Positions 39,401 to 45,546 of a DNA stretch of 64,000 nt are shown here, piece after piece. Made by a program: the position numbers and the translations under genes. The first letter of the stretch is position 1. Every line of letters begins with the position of its first letter. The notes below the pieces were generated by a model, which did no database searches, was not told the origin of the DNA, and saw nothing but the letters and a program-made list of their open reading frames with translations. Origin of the DNA: Kistimonas sp. bin40 (lineage in GTDB: Bacteria > Pseudomonadota > Gammaproteobacteria > Pseudomonadales > Endozoicomonadaceae); NCBI GenBank assembly GCA_002238585.1, contig MPMQ01000008.1, positions 19,084-83,083 on the forward strand, written 5' to 3'.

Positions 39401-41377
39401 GAGAGGCTGTGCCGCGACTTCAATGCCGCTCCCCACAGCCCCCCCTGTCAGGAATCCCGGTTCAGCCTGGCCCACCTGGAACACATGTTGAAGCACCAAT
39501 ATGGGGAATGCCATCATCGCGCCCTGTGTTTTCATGTCATGGCCACCTGGTTGGGCATCCCGTCACGGATTGTGAAGGCAGAAGCCTACACCTGGGTGGA
39601 AAGCTCCTGGGATGGTGGTCATTCCTGGCATACTCACGACCTGGGCAATCTGGTCCACCCGCAACAACGTGTTCATGAACAACCGACAGCTCACGTCCAC
39701 ACCACACCAGGACTGACACTCAGTCCAGCGTGCAATCAACAGCTGTTAAAGGTCGCCAGCAAAGATTTCGAATTGGTGAAAAATGCTCTGCAAGTGTCTC
39801 ATGAACAACTGGATACATGGATCAGACACGGGGGACATGGCCCGGTTCCCTGTGGCCTGAAACAATGCCAGCCCGGCTTCACTGCCAAGCAGGCTTCTGT
39901 CGACATGGGACACCACATCTGTGACAACATCCTGGACAGCATCACAGCAACAGAGACACCCGACACGGACGCTCTTGATCTGACGTTGCTCTTGTATCCC
40001 GTTGATCAACCCGACCAGCTGTGCACGGTGCACTCCACTGGTTTCCTGTTCAACTTTGTACAACAGGTTATGCCGCTGGCTCGCAAGGGGCAGTATTGCC
40101 TGAGGCTACTGTGCCAAACACTCACCACTATGGCCGCAAGCGTAACAACACCAGAGCTCTGGAAGCGATTTGAGCAGGATATCGAAGAAATTGTTCTGGA
40201 CAATGTCGGGTGTGACGAAGAGCTCAATACAGTCGCATGGACGGATGCGGACTGGCAAATGGCGACCTTTGTTCTGCTGGAGAATAACTGGATTGCAGCC
40301 AGGAAGGCTCTTGAACGCCTTCACCAACTGGCACAATCAGACGTGTATGGCGAGCACGCCAAAAGAAAGCTGGACGCCTGGTATGACGGCCTGAACCAAA
40401 AACTCGACCTGTCACAACGCCCCCCCGTCACTCCGCGCACCCTGGCAGCACAACTTCCCGCAAACCTGGGCTGCGCGGGGCGTTCACGCACGCTGGAATC
40501 AAGGCTCCGGGTGGGCGGCGCCGTTCGGGATGCCTATGGCTGGGCAGTATCAGATCATCTGGACGCTAATCGTCTTATAAGGCAACAGGCGTTTTTCCGG
40601 GAGGGAGCAGAATCTGTCAGCCTGCCGCCCGTGGTCATGGTGGGTTTGTTAAATCGAAAGACACCCGAACGCCAGCAGCTGGAACGATTCCATGTTCCCC
40701 TGACAACAACGGGAGCCGTAGACACCCAGCAACAAGGCAAGGAAAAACATGTCCCGTCGCGCGCTCAAAACCGGAAAGCATTCCAGTCACTTGTGTCAAA
40801 GTGGGAGCTTTACCTGGCCCATTTCCATTTTGCTGATCTGAACAGACCTGATTTCGACATGGATGCGTTCATGCGCCACTGGGCAAACACTCCCAGCCCG
40901 AGCGAACGCGCACAGCTGGAACAGGACATTCTCGCCTGGCGTGAGGAATTCGTTATACCGCAACTCCAACTGTCTGCCACCAGCACACCCCTGCTTGATG
41001 TCATTCAGGCGCAGTTTTTTGAGTATCTCTATACCGTCATGGGTGCCGAACGCGGGAACGTAAAAGTTCTGAGCTGCACATCAGCACCGGCCCACCCGGA
41101 TGAAAAAACACGCAACGAGGAGGGGTTCTTTCAGCCGCAGACGCTTTCACAATGGCATGCCGTGCACAACAAGGAGTCTGGTGACCGAGCCAACCCGGCT
41201 CGGTATATCACCCCCGAGCTGCTGCAACGCAATGGACGTTTTGATCAGGCCCTTGTCATTAATGCCAAGGAAATGAACAGGTACTGGAGGGAGTTTGTTG
41301 CCAGCCTTGATCTGACGGACGCTGCCAGGTACTGCATTACTGTCGAACAGGATTTCCGGCTCCGACTCAAGCATTGA
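33500..41377 (+). CDS. P4: giant AAA / transglutaminase-like protein, 2625 aa
   Basis: Fourth paralogue. ATG 33500 (MNIGSH) is chosen by likeness to P3; GTG 33107 would add 131 residues from the leader. The N-terminal tail carries PPPKKTRRE, a basic cluster fitting the K-K-x-R nuclear localisation pattern. AAA domain 1 is intact (GEPGAGKS near residue 888, VLVIDEAN). AAA domain 2 has GPAGRGKDD near 1243 and GSEMN. The transglutaminase-like segment has YGECHHRA near 2003, LGIPSRIV, YTWVE and HDLG. The ends resemble P3, but about residues 560-1230 resemble P2 closely. Four 45-base units (38546-38725) form a linker found only in this copy. The final block (LLQRNGRFDQALVI, FVASLDLTDAARYCITVE) is shared by all four. 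Function unknown. Confidence 0.8.
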   Translation: MNIGSHTVARNSTHLPSLSDEPPPKKTRREPIEEVDTLPSTSTISSNRATLFVDSDTQVHALLAKLQQISPTVALVMSPDDMNQDGLRKNLTINDDGTVAESPGRLFVSEADQPVILVLDFRHFEPRQLSSLNSLFDNPPTLDGQPLGSHLSIISLVDDTLFPDHVSQTYKPGNDFSRRIAPGFKQGTLWHETLHALPEKSHSVTDVVNQKVPDLTTAGAGNSGKTVRPIDLSGQNWREVLFGQACVNTKGQRCYLPGQLALARPGETLVLKGAPWKDPAFEYALYKLIHSGSYYANGGDHRLPDNISWARLPLTAEDIALLKQAVKRVPEPSPRMAIINEDTQALVTCQSRFDRHGSLTGHDTFAHWLADCEGIRVTSPLNTNQWFELLRAIQKLGKPAPVPVYLDTPAQQPLPFKESEQTASEEFCATVASPQSGPLTGNSHVTLTRGDDAFLRQGNAARDMLMDTGTVASEILNIVITPELRLSSLVEDLRLVSLKKAEFQRREQPFLQALREGRKLRIRGLENNTTLARQVESLLLSPPSLLVNGERETFPRAQIDVIWPEGAKTDSVLWQQAQDLGGLSSSGQTLEELKAWLQEEFGLSNNDSDIADTVARLQDITSRLAPPGQQFQLGTDLLTKLVIQARLEQKLTSADALESAHWSKAINSVLLKKYRSNPDLYNLLRLAVRSQLQNYRCDWIDRIALKRWLEAHPNPDAACIQKHFWSLTRYVSHTAINQLPEQISTCVSSSLDVEPQSNAFKLMAGQVRQAAGHNNQDDTVLFLDRHLCIEKQLQDVCYELGQHKRHEDIERMGQLIGTVIQSRQSKAEKQRAIEFYLTLFQFAPHNCALIAKTLVNPDDAGNWKHWYKRRETRLLEKVKKHPVTLISGEPGAGKSFMAAKVATALQGGGRALTLCCGPMTRLSDLMIKESLVTDPLTGDAEVKREDGPLLQWAKSTATAQHPAVLVIDEANLVDPTLWNCLKGLYETPVSISDQHGHPWPVSEHHRIIMTGNPTSMTGRHLNAFLQNRAPELYYRPLNDNFMASQIVDPVLQTLVKQVAHQCPGVSTTEQVQLTNRLSLATISLFNQYRHLILEHEFSPRDLTDFCERLLRYLDSASQKGLATCLQQHRPQEQEKALTGLIWQAMADSLSGLVPTSHRWNLDTLKTWYQVTYGADAALVEPHQLRFDYFFQRWQAQSGAGPGAFNLDNASVKALSRQVWLELDRLQARRQKPQEQIKGRCATVIEGPAGRGKDDLLKRLIHEWNRQQRADDKEPVRCHAISLDPNHPDAFYRTLQQASKDGEIMVGSEMNLLKSQYHEGQMNDLLTGASTPGFHLFATVNPATFAGRHPLSTALQSRCNLVTLGDYSRDDLEKIAATLFPDQQLADKVARWHWLLLEQLRANEIPQHPSVADMKELAAACADFPLIHHRMDQMSITPAAEPSAMDVETLGEQQTRTGQETALKKRFEQQYGFYLHFLARKKNARSLSLDDVLAAPVSQIPDHPSEVRNYSAWTAWVHTRIPALLTRPVSVVAGCANTYDATAGIITLKKDWLEEHGVQDDTIKRAIVRLFAHEQWQRHLPLVSPFPDDILFCAAYHFWQQKSFEHYCADYPEWAQQAQHIFPLSEEESASLKLTSNASYLDALTRLAALKPSASSLALLCQALLTNQNNAGSLRTISDPAPPRPVEMTEDDRHPNTRSPVELTEGDNHPNTRSPVELTEGDNHVTARGPVELTGNDNHARIRRDLAAVCQDSVHIDNELFPVSHHQPIALFRSPAPCSFTITRYFNKTEATKTRMGVSQVVLQGEQILTKAVAPGSMGYEVIKPAAGIESTVPLGDDTGAFTVHISPEEAANWKAVPGIAPHQKILALSVTPAVELEVLRDRATHQHFIRPVDSEFYGRLDIQILVREQPGTHLDASRYGKPALPPAAAHDLCAALRPLFEQDAAPLAQKLRTIRNLTSIPEQCKQLERLCRDFNAAPHSPPCQESRFSLAHLEHMLKHQYGECHHRALCFHVMATWLGIPSRIVKAEAYTWVESSWDGGHSWHTHDLGNLVHPQQRVHEQPTAHVHTTPGLTLSPACNQQLLKVASKDFELVKNALQVSHEQLDTWIRHGGHGPVPCGLKQCQPGFTAKQASVDMGHHICDNILDSITATETPDTDALDLTLLLYPVDQPDQLCTVHSTGFLFNFVQQVMPLARKGQYCLRLLCQTLTTMAASVTTPELWKRFEQDIEEIVLDNVGCDEELNTVAWTDADWQMATFVLLENNWIAARKALERLHQLAQSDVYGEHAKRKLDAWYDGLNQKLDLSQRPPVTPRTLAAQLPANLGCAGRSRTLESRLRVGGAVRDAYGWAVSDHLDANRLIRQQAFFREGAESVSLPPVVMVGLLNRKTPERQQLERFHVPLTTTGAVDTQQQGKEKHVPSRAQNRKAFQSLVSKWELYLAHFHFADLNRPDFDMDAFMRHWANTPSPSERAQLEQDILAWREEFVIPQLQLSATSTPLLDVIQAQFFEYLYTVMGAERGNVKVLSCTSAPAHPDEKTRNEEGFFQPQTLSQWHAVHNKESGDRANPARYITPELLQRNGRFDQALVINAKEMNRYWREFVASLDLTDAARYCITVEQDFRLRLKH
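38546..38725 (+). repeat. Four 45-bp in-frame repeats in P4
   Basis: Four consecutive 15-residue units of the form SPVELTEGDNHPNTR lie at 38546, 38591, 38636 and 38681. The middle units are nearly identical; the outer two have diverged. The linker position corresponds to the variable segment between the conserved FHFWQQK region and the TRYF block, where P3 has one unit-like PVELT sequence. Confidence 0.85.
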
Positions 41378-41382
41378 TGAAA

Positions 41383-41433
41383 CGCCTCTTTCAATCAGCC
41401 CTCAGTCTTGAGAGTTCGTCATCAAAAGAGGCG
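41383..41433 (+). terminator. Inverted repeat just after P4
   Basis: CGCCTCTTT (41383-41391) and AAAGAGGCG (41425-41433) are 9-bp complements with a 33-base loop, a few bases after the P4 stop. The loop contains TTCGTCATCAAA, which also appears near the P3 hairpin (from about 33000), so the 3' flanks of P3 and P4 are related. No clear T-run follows. The rest of the gap to the STAS gene shows nothing else. Confidence 0.35.
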
Positions 41434-41641
41434 ACAACTTCCCCGTGACACAGCGGGCTCTCCATGTCGCCCGGCAACAGCAGCACCCTTTTTCCGTTTG
41501 TCCCCCGCCCAGTCTCCTCCCTCTCCTTTCCATCTTGTTGTCCCACAAGTCCCTCCCCTGGACTATGGTCGCGCAGACCAGGACCTGCCATGCCCTTTAT
41601 CTTGGTGCCATGACACACAAAAAGGTTCAGGGAGGTGCAGT

Positions 41642-42037
41642 ATGGCTCTGGAGCTGACAGTAGATATGCAAGAAGACCTGGCAATCGTCGGCCTGTATGG
41701 CAATGTTTCCTCTACAGATGCCGAATTGTTGAACAACAGCTTTGACAGGCTGGCTCAAGCCAACCACGCCGGCATTTTGCTGGATTTTCAGGATTTGGCT
41801 TCCATCAACAGTACAGGGCTGGCTGCCCTGGCCTCCCTTGTGCGCCGATCGCTCGAACGCTGCAAGAATGACAGGGGAAAACAGCCTGTTGTGCTCTGTC
41901 ATGTAAACCCGCGCATAGCGTATCTGTTACAACTCAGTGGGCTCGATAGATTTGTGACAATAGTCGATTCGCGGGAAGAGGGTATTCAACTCACAAGTCA
42001 GCAAATCGCACTGGGCAAGGAAGGAGGTATGCTATGA
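41642..42037 (+). CDS. STAS-domain protein (anti-sigma factor antagonist type)
   Basis: A 131-residue single-domain STAS protein of the SpoIIAA/RsbV type, which usually binds a partner-switching anti-sigma kinase or acts in a signalling complex. The core is visible as GILLDFQDLASINSTGLAALASL, with the likely phosphorylatable Ser in INSTGL, followed by the GLDRFVTIVDS strand-helix end. The start at 41642 is chosen for the GGGAGG 6 bases upstream and because the domain begins there; the frame is open further upstream to 41408 with non-homologous sequence. It overlaps the next gene by ATGA, so the two are translationally coupled. No anti-sigma kinase is nearby in the window. Confidence 0.85.
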   Translation: MALELTVDMQEDLAIVGLYGNVSSTDAELLNNSFDRLAQANHAGILLDFQDLASINSTGLAALASLVRRSLERCKNDRGKQPVVLCHVNPRIAYLLQLSGLDRFVTIVDSREEGIQLTSQQIALGKEGGML

Positions 42038-42675
42038 ATCGTTCCACGCACATACAGTCCCAGGGGCTCCGGCCAGCCCCACACTCCCGCGCTGATGATC
42101 CGCACAGCTCCCGCCGTCCAAAGCAAGCTTCGGCACAGGCGCACAAGTACAGGCAAAGGCCGAGGGCACGGCAGCAGTACGGAGTAGCTACAGGGTCAAA
42201 CGATGCCCAGCACTGTCACGAAACATCCAAAAAAAAGCGCAGGGTATCGTCTCGTCCCGGAACAATGCGCAATCTCAAGGACAGAAGCAAAAGCTGCACC
42301 CCGCTGACGCAAACGGAACGAGCCGCTCAAGTGACGGCAAGCAGCCTTCGTAGCGAACCGACCGGGCTACGGGGCAAAATTTGTTCTGGCGTACGCAATC
42401 CAAAGTTATTCATTACCATTCTTGCAAGCATGTTCGTGTATGGCGGCTCCTCTCTGGCGCTCGGCGCTGGCGCACTGGGTACAATGACCTCAGCCCTGGG
42501 CTTTGCCGCCTGCCCCCCCCTGCTGGTAGGGACATGCCTGATTGGAGCGGGAATAATGGGTGCGCTCACCGGTCTCGATCACGCCTTGGCGGGACGCCCG
42601 CTGCTGCCCGAAACCAAAAATCACTGGACAGAAGTTCTGGGACAAAGTTACTTCCTTCGACCACTGTATCGCTAA
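42034..42675 (+). CDS. Basic protein with SV40-like NLS motif and hydrophobic C-terminal region
   Basis: This 213-residue protein is not recognised. The first 120 residues are strongly basic and rich in Arg, Ser and Gln, and contain SKKKRRV near residues 65-71, very close to the classical KKKRKV nuclear localisation signal. Residues about 122-185 are hydrophobic, with two or three possible membrane segments (FITILASMFVYGG, GTCLIGAGIMGAL) separated by short turns. The start ATG 42034 has a strong AAGGAGG and overlaps the STAS gene stop. A terminator follows the gene. A basic disordered N-terminus with a hydrophobic hairpin resembles some secreted effectors or membrane-inserted proteins, but this is inference; a small DNA- or RNA-binding membrane protein is another option. 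Confidence 0.6.
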   Translation: MNRSTHIQSQGLRPAPHSRADDPHSSRRPKQASAQAHKYRQRPRARQQYGVATGSNDAQHCHETSKKKRRVSSRPGTMRNLKDRSKSCTPLTQTERAAQVTASSLRSEPTGLRGKICSGVRNPKLFITILASMFVYGGSSLALGAGALGTMTSALGFAACPPLLVGTCLIGAGIMGALTGLDHALAGRPLLPETKNHWTEVLGQSYFLRPLYR

Positions 42676-42730
42676 CCAGAAGGCAGTCTGGCGCGATAAA
42701 AACCAGCGCCGGAAACCTGCTCTTGTAAAG

Positions 42731-42752
42731 AGCCCCGCCTGCCGGGGCTTTC
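42731..42752 (+). terminator. Intrinsic terminator after the STAS-linked pair
   Basis: AGCCCCG and CGGGGCT form a 7-bp GC-rich stem with a 5-base loop, followed by TTTCC. It lies 56 bases after the 213-residue gene and before hpt on the same strand, so it likely ends the STAS operon. Confidence 0.65.
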
Positions 42753-42870
42753 CATCATGTCCTTAAGTGAGTCTTTTCATTTTGAACCTGCAGATTGATT
42801 CATAAAGGCAGGCCCTGTATGGTTGCGTCCTTCCAACTTTTGTTTCTCTGGACATGTACAGGGGGCTGTC

Positions 42871-43428
42871 ATGCCTGTCGATCTGGACGATATCCAGAAA
42901 GTTTTCGAGGAAGCTGAGTGTCTGTACACGCGCGATGAGGTGGAAGCTGCCATCCGGGGCATGGCAGAACACATCACAGAGCGTCTGGCTGAAAGTAATC
43001 CACTGGTTTTTGCTGTTATGAACGGCGGACTGGTTTTTTGCGGCAAGCTACTGACGCATTTGCACTTTCCCCTCGAATCTTCCTACATGCACGCAACACG
43101 CTACCGCAACGGACTGCATGCCGGTGCGCTTGATTGGAAAGTACCGCCACATCGAGAACTGGCTGACCGGACCATCCTTGTTATTGACGACATTCTGGAT
43201 GAAGGACACACACTCTCGGCCATCATGGAACACTGCCATAATGCAGGCGCCCGTGACGTTCTCTCCGCCGTACTGGTCGACAAGAAGCACGATCGCAAGG
43301 CAGTGCCAGGCCTGCGCAGTGATTTCTGCGGGCTCAGCTGTGAAGACCGTTATATCTTCGGATACGGCATGGACTACAAAGGCTACTGGCGCAATGCTCC
43401 CGGTATCTATGCACTGAAGTCACAGTGA
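42871..43428 (+). CDS. hpt: Hypoxanthine-guanine phosphoribosyltransferase
   Basis: A 185-residue cytoplasmic purine salvage enzyme that makes IMP or GMP from hypoxanthine or guanine and PRPP. The PRPP-binding motif is VIDDILDEGHTLSA, and the N-terminal loop is VFAVMNGGLVFCGKL. The C-terminal part (DRYIFGYGMDYKGYWRNAPGIYAL) is typical of proteobacterial Hpt. ATG 42871 follows a G-rich ribosome binding site (GGGGG), and the length matches the family; a TTG at 42823 is less likely. It stands alone between the terminator upstream and the insertion sequence downstream. Confidence 0.93.
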   Translation: MPVDLDDIQKVFEEAECLYTRDEVEAAIRGMAEHITERLAESNPLVFAVMNGGLVFCGKLLTHLHFPLESSYMHATRYRNGLHAGALDWKVPPHRELADRTILVIDDILDEGHTLSAIMEHCHNAGARDVLSAVLVDKKHDRKAVPGLRSDFCGLSCEDRYIFGYGMDYKGYWRNAPGIYALKSQ

Positions 43429-43607
43429 CACCCTGGGCACCCGCCCTCTGCTTTGTGCTGGCGGCCTCGTTGTGCTGCTGTAAGGAGCCCTTGTCTCTCC
43501 ATCAATGACATCAATCAATGGCATTGATCTGGCAGGGTTCCTGTGCTTGTCGCTTGCAGATACTGCATCGCCAGCACATCATCTTCAGATGTGTAGCTTG
43601 ACATCCT

Positions 43608-43627
43608 CCCCGTCCTGAAGGACGGGG
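43608..43627 (-). ncRNA. IS605 right-end hairpin, possible tnpB guide RNA scaffold
   Basis: CCCCGTCC and GGACGGGG pair perfectly over 8 bp around a TGAA loop, about 30 bases beyond the 3' end of tnpB. In this family the right-end hairpin is bound by TnpA and is also part of the RNA that guides TnpB. Whether an RNA is still made here cannot be told from sequence. Confidence 0.4.
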
Positions 43628-43655
43628 ATTGCTGCGGCGCTCACAGGTGACAGCT

Positions 43656-44898
43656 TCAGGCTGCAGCCCATGAGTCGCTTCGGCGGGTTCCCGCTGCTGG
43701 CGGCATTAGCTCACCGCTCAGTTCACAGGCGAGCCGGGCGTGTCCCGCCCTTAACACATTGATCGCGCCAACAACATCGGCGTTTTCTTCAAAGCCGCAT
43801 TCCACACACCTGAACCGCGCTTGTGTCTTGCGGTTGTCTGCGGATACATCGTTTGCATTCCGGACAGGTGCGGCTGGTGTTGCGCGGCCATACGGCAACA
43901 AGATGGCCGCCGTTCCATGCCAGCTTGTAGTCCAGCTGGCGACGGAGCTCGAACCAGCCCTGATCAAGGATGGACTTGTTCAGGCCGGACTTGGCCTGTA
44001 GGTTCTTCCCCGGTTTATCTACACCGCCCGCCGCTGACCGGGACATATTGCTTACCTGCAAGTCTTCTATACACACCATCACGTGGTTTTTGCTGATGGT
44101 CGTCGAAGTTTTATGCAGGTAGTCGCGGCGGGCAGTGCTGATGCGGGAATGGATTTTCTGGATTCGAGCTTTGGCCTTTTTCCAGTTGTTGCTGAACTTC
44201 GTCTTGCGGCTCATGGCCCGCTGCGCCTCGCACAAACGGACTTGGTGCCGCCCGAAACTGTCCAGCGGATCGTAGAACTGACCATCGGAGAGCCTGGCGA
44301 AACGGGTGATACCCATGTCGATACCGATCGCGCCGCCTTGTGGAACAGGCTGATCCACTTCCCGGCGGGTCTGGATGGATATAAACCACTTGCCACACGA
44401 CTGGCTGACAGTCACATTGCTCAGCTGCCCCGGTGCGCTTCGGCTGTTGCGGTAACGTATCCAGCCCAGCTTCGGGAGACGGATGCGGCTGTTGGCTTGA
44501 TCGAGCTTGATTTGTTTCGGATCGGGATAGCGAAAGCTGCTGTTCTGGAATTTCTTCTTGAACCGGGGAAAGGCGGCCCGCTTGGCGAAGAAGTTGCTGT
44601 AGGCCCGCTCCAGATCTTTGAGTGCCTGCTGTAGCGGATGGACCGGCGCATCGGCCAGCCAGGGGATGTCCAGGCTGTTGCGCCACCCGGTGAGTCGCTT
44701 GCACAGCCCGGCGTAACCCAGTTTTTCCTCACTCTGCTCGTAGAGTTCCTTCTGCAACGCCAGCGCCCTGTTGAACACGAACCGGCACGAGCCAGCAAAA
44801 CGGCACATGTCCCGCTCCTGCTGCCCATCCGGGCGCAGTTCAAACTTGTAGGCTTGCAGTCGTAGCATGGCTTGAACATAGTCTTCGTCATGAGTCAT
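43656..44898 (-). pseudogene. tnpB: tnpB (OrfB) RNA-guided nuclease, frameshifted
   Basis: This is the IS605-family TnpB, broken near its C-terminus. The main frame (44898-43789) has the N-terminal helix-turn-helix region (LQAYKFELRPDGQQE), RuvC I GIDMGITRFA with its Asp, RuvC II MVCIEDLQV with its Glu, and the first zinc-finger pair TCPEC. It then shifts frame near 43845-43860. The other frame continues VSADNRKTQARFRCVECGF, giving the second Cys pair, and NADVVGAINVLRAG with the RuvC III Asp, ending at 43656. One extra base after the CPEC codons explains it. All catalytic residues survive in DNA, so the break looks recent. It diverges from tnpA. Confidence 0.85.
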
Positions 44899-45282
44899 GC
44901 CAGTGATATCAGACGCGGAGGGCGCTGCGTCTTCAAATTACATACCCATTGGGTCTTTGTGACGTAATACCGCCGTAGTGTATCCGACAGTGACGCGATC
45001 AAGCGCTTGCGCACTCTCTTGGCCGGGGTCTCGCAACTGATTGAGATGGACGGCGAGGACGATCAGGTTCACCTGTTGTAGCCTCCAAAGGTTGCCATAT
45101 CGAATCTGGTGAACAGCCTCAAGGGTATCTCCAGCCGCCTGTTGCGCAAGGAGCGTCCGGATATCCAGAAACGCTACGGCAAGGGCGTGCTCTGGAGCCC
45201 CTCCTACTTCGCTTCATCCTGTGGTGGTGTACCCATTTCCATTGTTCGCCAGTCTATTGAACAGCAGCAGACGCTGCACTGA
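44890..45282 (+). pseudogene. tnpA: tnpA (IS200-type Y1 transposase), inactivated
   Basis: A 131-codon remnant of the IS200/IS605 single-strand transposase. From ATG 44890 the translation reads LHTHWVFVT, then a TAA at 44965-44967 where Lys is usual, then YRRSVSDSDA. After LIEMDGEDDQVHLL there is a TAG at 45079-45081 followed by PPKVAISNLVNSLKGISSR and LWSPSYFASSCGGVPISIV. The HUH motif is changed (HVH expected, QVH found), and the expected catalytic Tyr in the final helix (QYIE) is Ser (QSIE). It therefore has two stops and two lost catalytic positions, far more decay than tnpB. Confidence 0.85.
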
Positions 45283-45318
45283 AAACCAGAACAAGGGACA
45301 GCGGTGCCGTCCGCGCTA

Positions 45319-45338
45319 TCCTTCCACGCACTGAAGGA
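45319..45338 (+). repeat. IS605 left-end hairpin
   Basis: TCCTTC and GAAGGA form an imperfectly looped hairpin just beyond the tnpA remnant. It shares the 13-base string CTGAAGGACGGGG (45331-45343) with the right end (43615-43627), supporting its assignment as the other end of the element. Confidence 0.5.
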
Positions 45339-45374
45339 CGGGGCTTGTCGCGCACTGGGACATCTGCCCGCAGC

Positions 45375-45510
45375 AGGTGTCAGCAGCCAGCCTGTTTCAC
45401 GACCACCGCTCCAGCCGCAAGCGCAACTGCTCAAGCACCACCAGCATGACAGGCACGACCACAAGGATCAGCGCTGTGCCGACCAGAAGACCAGAACAAC
45501 GGCCATCTTC
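45375..45510 (-). pseudogene. Remnant of a second RND permease C-terminus
   Basis: This stretch is about 80% identical to 45518-45654, the last codons of the neighbouring RND gene, at an offset of 144 bases. A run of about 34 bases is perfect. Read on the minus strand it still encodes LVGTALILVVVPVMLVVLEQ and a plausible end LRLRLERWS followed by a stop. The conservative amino acid changes point to the tail of a paralogous pump, or an old partial duplication, cut off next to the IS605 element. Confidence 0.6.
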
Positions 45511-45546
45511 CCGTTACAGGTGTCAGCCACCCCGCCTGTTTCACGA

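Larger units (their letters stand above)
43595..45350. mobile_element. Decayed IS200/IS605-type element
   Basis: The element has divergent, 9-base-overlapping tnpA (plus) and tnpB (minus) remnants, the arrangement of IS605/IS608. Both ends carry subterminal hairpins (43608-43627 and 45319-45338), and the 13-mer CTGAAGGACGGGG is present at both. Both genes carry disabling changes, so the element is probably immobile. Exact ends are estimated, since the family leaves no target duplication and no terminal inverted repeat. Confidence 0.7.

Noticed and set aside
8449..41377. CRISPR or other phage-defence array in the repeat-rich region
   Set aside because: The repeats are short in-frame coding units without regular unique spacers, and no cas-like gene is present.
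41408..41641. 78-residue N-terminal extension of the STAS protein
   Set aside because: The STAS fold begins at 41642 after a good GGGAGG, and the extension looks like non-coding sequence.
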